Source: Phaseolus vulgaris (taxonomy: Eukaryota > Streptophyta > Magnoliopsida > Fabales > Fabaceae). From it: 64,000 nt of DNA. Position 1 is the first letter of the stretch, and the number at the start of each line of letters is the position of its first letter. The notes under the pieces are model-generated. The model was not told the origin of the DNA, did not search any database, and saw only the letters and a list, made by a program, of their open reading frames with translations. The translations under genes were made by a program, and so were the position numbers. The stretch covers positions 6,661,835 through 6,725,834 of the forward strand of contig NC_023751.2 of NCBI RefSeq assembly GCF_000499845.2, written 5' to 3'. Shown here piece by piece: positions 61,073-64,000 of this stretch.

Positions 61073-61430
61073 TCATATAAAAACTAAATTTTAAAAATAA
61101 AAAATAATTAATTATTATAGTGACTAAATTAAAGATCATTTTAAATATTAAAAAATAATTAATTTTTAAATTAATTTCTATTATTGTTAAATAGTCTCTA
61201 AATTGGTATCTAATTAACAGCCAAAGTTTAAATTGATAAATAATTGGTAGTTAAAATCTTGGTAGCTAATTAAATATCAATCTAGAAACTATTTAGCAAT
61301 AATAAAAACTAATTTAGAACATTTTTTTTAGTTTTTAGAATTATCTTTAATTTAATCACTATAGCAACTAATTATTTTTTTAAAAAAAATTAATTTTTAT
61401 TTTATGATTTTCTTTGTAACAATAGTTTCC
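61073..61430. mobile_element. Fold-back MITE-like element, copy 2
   Basis: A longer relative of 58318-58548. The left arm AAAAATAAAAAATAATTAAT and the right arm CACTATAGCAACTAATTATT are inverted around a centre with GTAGCTAATTAAATATCAAT. No coding. Confidence 0.6.
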
Positions 61431-61578
61431 AAACTTTCTAAAGTTTTACTGACATAATATATAGCAAATAAGATTTTATTTGCAATACAGAAAACAACAT
61501 GAGTGATTTTGTCATGTTTTTAATTAAAAAATAGTACTTTGACAACTAAAATAATCATTTAAAAACTATAATAATAAT

Positions 61579-62032
61579 TGTACCTGAATGGAGAGATGGG
61601 GTCCAGGCACGGTCGGTTGACGTAGTATAATTGCTGACGTGTCGATCTTCTTCTCCTTCGGTCGATCGTTCCTTCTTAGTGTCCTCTTCGGTCGGGCGGG
61701 GGAGGGTACCTGCGAAGGCACTCCGACGCTCAAGTAAGTATGAGATTCCAAGTGTGATTTAGTAAGTGAATGAAAACGTACCTTTCTCTGACTTGAGCAT
61801 AGTATTTATAGGATTGCCTAATGGGCTTTCTATCCCTTGGGCTCATGGTGGTTATGGATAGGTCATGCCAGTCGTGCTCCGGAATATCCGGGGAACATAT
61901 CTTCTTTAAACACGTATTCTTTATTCTTCGGAGGTGTATCTTAACCACCTTAGTTTGTCACATAAATGCCCTTACATTTATTATGCATTCGGTCAGTCGG
62001 CCACGTGCGTTCGTCCGGTGCCTACCGGTACA
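61579..62032 (-). repeat. Tat-like gypsy 3' LTR, copy C
   Basis: The minus strand begins TGTACCGGTAGG and ends CATTCAGGTACA. A TATA box CCTATAAATACT lies at 61812-61801 (minus), followed downstream by the family word CTTGAGCGTCGGAGTGCCTT. On the minus strand the polypurine tract CCTGGGGGGCAAG (plus 62033-62045) abuts the LTR start, so this is the 3' LTR of a minus-strand element that extends right, beyond the window. Confidence 0.78.
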
Positions 62033-62256
62033 CTTGCCCCCCAGGCTCGAGGTGAATAAAAGCCGAAGAGTCGTAATGATTGTTGTGCCTTTCGAGGTGT
62101 CAGGCATTAAATGTAACGGAATGACGAGACATTTTGCTTTTAGTCGGAGGGGACAGAGATCGATCCGACGATGGAGATCGAGTGACGGTTCGACTTCCGA
62201 CTGGCTGAGGTCGTCGGATGAACGTGCATCTAACGGTTGGGGGAGGAGGAAGAATG

Positions 62257-62266
62257 CTATAAATAG
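62257..62266 (+). promoter_or_regulatory. TATA box of the antisense ORF
   Basis: CTATAAATAG lies about 150 bp before the ATG at 62409, with a non-coding leader between. It is oriented on the plus strand, opposite to the retrotransposon's own transcription. Confidence 0.6.
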
Positions 62267-62408
62267 CGTTCGCATTTGGATTAAGTTCGTGTTTTTGTGA
62301 ATTCGGCATCCGAGTCGCTCCGAGTGCCGAGTCTATATTGCGAACGTGTGTTGCTGAATGAGTTGTAGTTGCCGACCGGCTGTTTGTTTCTGCACGTTGA
62401 GGTTAGTT

Positions 62409-64000
62409 ATGTCGTCTCAACTTTCTTCAAATAGGATAGTGAATATAGAGTCGTCCGGGAGTGAGGGCTCTTCGTCCGGGAGTGGTGAAAGTACAAGTGG
62501 GTCGAGGGGTCCAACGTATGATTGGGTGGATGTTAGTGTTAGGAACTTCCCTACTATTTTTAGAAAACCGGACGACCTAGATAAGGTGATAGCGAGGGCA
62601 CCGGTTGTGCGGTCGGGTTTACCCTCGGATATTCTAATAGCCGAAATATGTGGGTATTCCGACCGGGTTTGTCACGGGAGGGAGAATGCGCCGGTAGATT
62701 TTTTCTATGTGTATACCACATTATTTACTGATTTGAGGGTGACCCTGCCGTTCGACGATTTTACTATGGACGTGCTGTGAATCCTTAACCTAGCTCTGAC
62801 ACAGCTTCATCCGAATTCATGGGCATGTTTACAAGCCTTTCGAATGGTGTGTCAACTTTTTGAGTTGACACCCATGGCGGAAGTGTTTTTGTTTTATTAT
62901 AGCACATATCCGGTTAGTCCGGTAAGCTGGGTTTCCTTGGTGAGCCGCCCGGGGAGTGTGCGCTTTGCGGCGTTTACCACATCTTACAAGAATTTCAAGG
63001 AACGGTATTTTAAGATATTCATGGAGCCGGACGGCCGGGAGTACTTTTACACTGCTGAGGGTGGAACTAGGTTTCCATTTCATTGGACGCAGAATCCCGT
63101 TGCCCTTAACTCTAATTCCCGTACGACCGTGTCGGTGCTGGGTAAGGTTGTAATGGCGATAATCGACCAGCTCCCTCATAAGTTGCCGACAAGGAAAATA
63201 ATTGCATTATATGCGTCGTCCGATCCCTGGGTGGATTTTATTGGTATGTGAATGCAAATTTGTTGTGATTGAATAACTTCATTAATAGTGTTTAATTCTT
63301 GTGTGTTTTGCAGAAATCATGACACGGACGGACACATCCTTGAACGAGTATATGAACAACTTGCGCCAACAGAAGAACCGGCAGGCTGGTTCTCTTGAAA
63401 CAAGTGGGGCGTTGGCCGCCCGACTGACCTCAGTAGTGCCTGCTGCGGGGCCTTCTCGAACGGTTGCTGAACCGTCTTTGCTAACGGCCGGTTTGGAAAT
63501 AGCGGCCCATTTGCAAACGGAGCTGACGGCCGAGGAGAACGAAGTGCTTTCCACCATCCCTACGACAAAATTGATGGTGGAGACATTAGAATTGCAAAGT
63601 CGGGCGCTCGTGGCGAGCCGAACGGTAATCGAAGAGCTCGAGAGAGTTACGACCGTCACCGTTCCTCGTTTGAAGAAAGAGGTAACTGAAGCCAACCAAG
63701 CTGCGAAGGCGTCGGCCGAGATGGTCGAAAAGTTGAAGGCTCAAGTGGACGAGAAGCAGGCGACCGTGAAAGCGCAAGAGGGACTGACGAAGAACCTCGA
63801 GGCGCAACTAAAGGAAAGTGCCGACCGGGAGGAGGTGTTGAAAGCGGAAGTGGCCAAGTGCCAGGACTTCATGCTTCGCATTAGCGAAGAGTATTTTCGG
63901 TTAGGCATCGACAAGCGGCCTGTCTGCATGGAGCACCAACTGAGGACGACCGGTACGACATAGAAAAAATAGTAGTTGATGGAAAGCTGGTGCCGGCCAA
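62409..64000 (+). pseudogene. Transposase_28-type ORF, antisense in a Tat-like gypsy element
   Basis: Exon 1 runs 62409-63243 and exon 2 from 63314, joined by a 70-bp GT-AG intron in phase. Residues 1-40 are Ser/Gly-rich. Roughly residues 50-270 resemble the putative gypsy-type transposon domain (PF04195, Transposase_28), with a Leu-His-Pro-Asn-Ser-Trp-Ala motif and a Leu-Pro-x-Lys-Leu-Pro-Thr-Arg-Lys motif. Exon 2 encodes a long coiled coil (Glu/Lys/Ala/Leu heptads). A TGA at 62778-62780 interrupts exon 1 where the family has a basic residue. A frame change near 63940 precedes a TAG at 63961, and the other frame stays open to the window edge. The plus-strand TATA box at 62257 suggests separate transcription. 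The function of such ORFs is unknown. Confidence 0.72.

Noticed and set aside
61821..62300. 159-codon plus-strand ORF across the LTR edge
   Set aside because: It spans the LTR, the polypurine tract and the TATA box of the antisense ORF, with no domain.

Overview
The window is nuclear DNA from a flowering plant, most likely a phaseoloid legume (Vigna/Phaseolus type). The reasons are AT-rich intergenic DNA, GT-AG introns, plant-only gene families (FLZ zinc finger, Ole e 1-like secreted protein, plant SEC14-like protein) and nested plant transposons. The species is inference; no species-specific marker was checked.

Layout: (1) 1-6008 is the end of a decayed CACTA (En/Spm) transposon on the minus strand, with a TNPA-like gene, a broken TNP2 transposase, an 815-bp solo LTR in its DUF4216 exon, and subterminal repeats ending in a CACTA terminus. 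(2) 6009-8960 is a plant-mobile-domain (MAIN-like) pseudogene split by a 1265-bp solo LTR. (3) 10802-11359 is an intact FLZ zinc-finger gene. (4) 12749-19738 is a Ty1/copia element on the minus strand with both LTRs, many lesions and a nested 1137-bp solo LTR. (5) 20150-25933 is a graveyard: gypsy leader fragment, possible organelle-derived DNA, a Tourist-like MITE, a copia pol fragment and a small TRIM-like element. (6) 26818-28043 is an intact Ole e 1-like gene. (7) 31103-33458 is a small non-autonomous LTR element with target duplication, filled with two tandem-repeat arrays. (8) 33654-34930 holds an LTR and a LINE tail. (9) 37657-40429 is an intact seven-exon phosphoglycerate mutase-like gene. 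(10) 41274-44745 (minus, tail to tail with the mutase gene) and 54968-56640 (minus) are two five-exon SEC14-like genes made by a segmental duplication; the second copy also carries part of the mutase gene's last intron. Between them lie a gypsy solo LTR, a Tat-like LTR and a decayed gypsy element. (11) 58562-63963+ holds two more Tat-like LTRs; the last is followed by a polypurine tract and then an oppositely oriented ORF (Transposase_28 type) with its own TATA box. This fits the edge of a Tat-lineage gypsy element with an antisense extra ORF that runs off the window.

Five host genes look functional: the FLZ protein, the Ole e 1-like protein, the phosphoglycerate mutase-like protein and two SEC14-like proteins. 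All five splice to open frames that I checked codon by codon. They do not form a pathway. Four solo LTRs have exact 5-bp target duplications, so unequal recombination between LTRs has been frequent here. I saw no tRNA or rRNA gene and no CRISPR array, but I could not run a scan.
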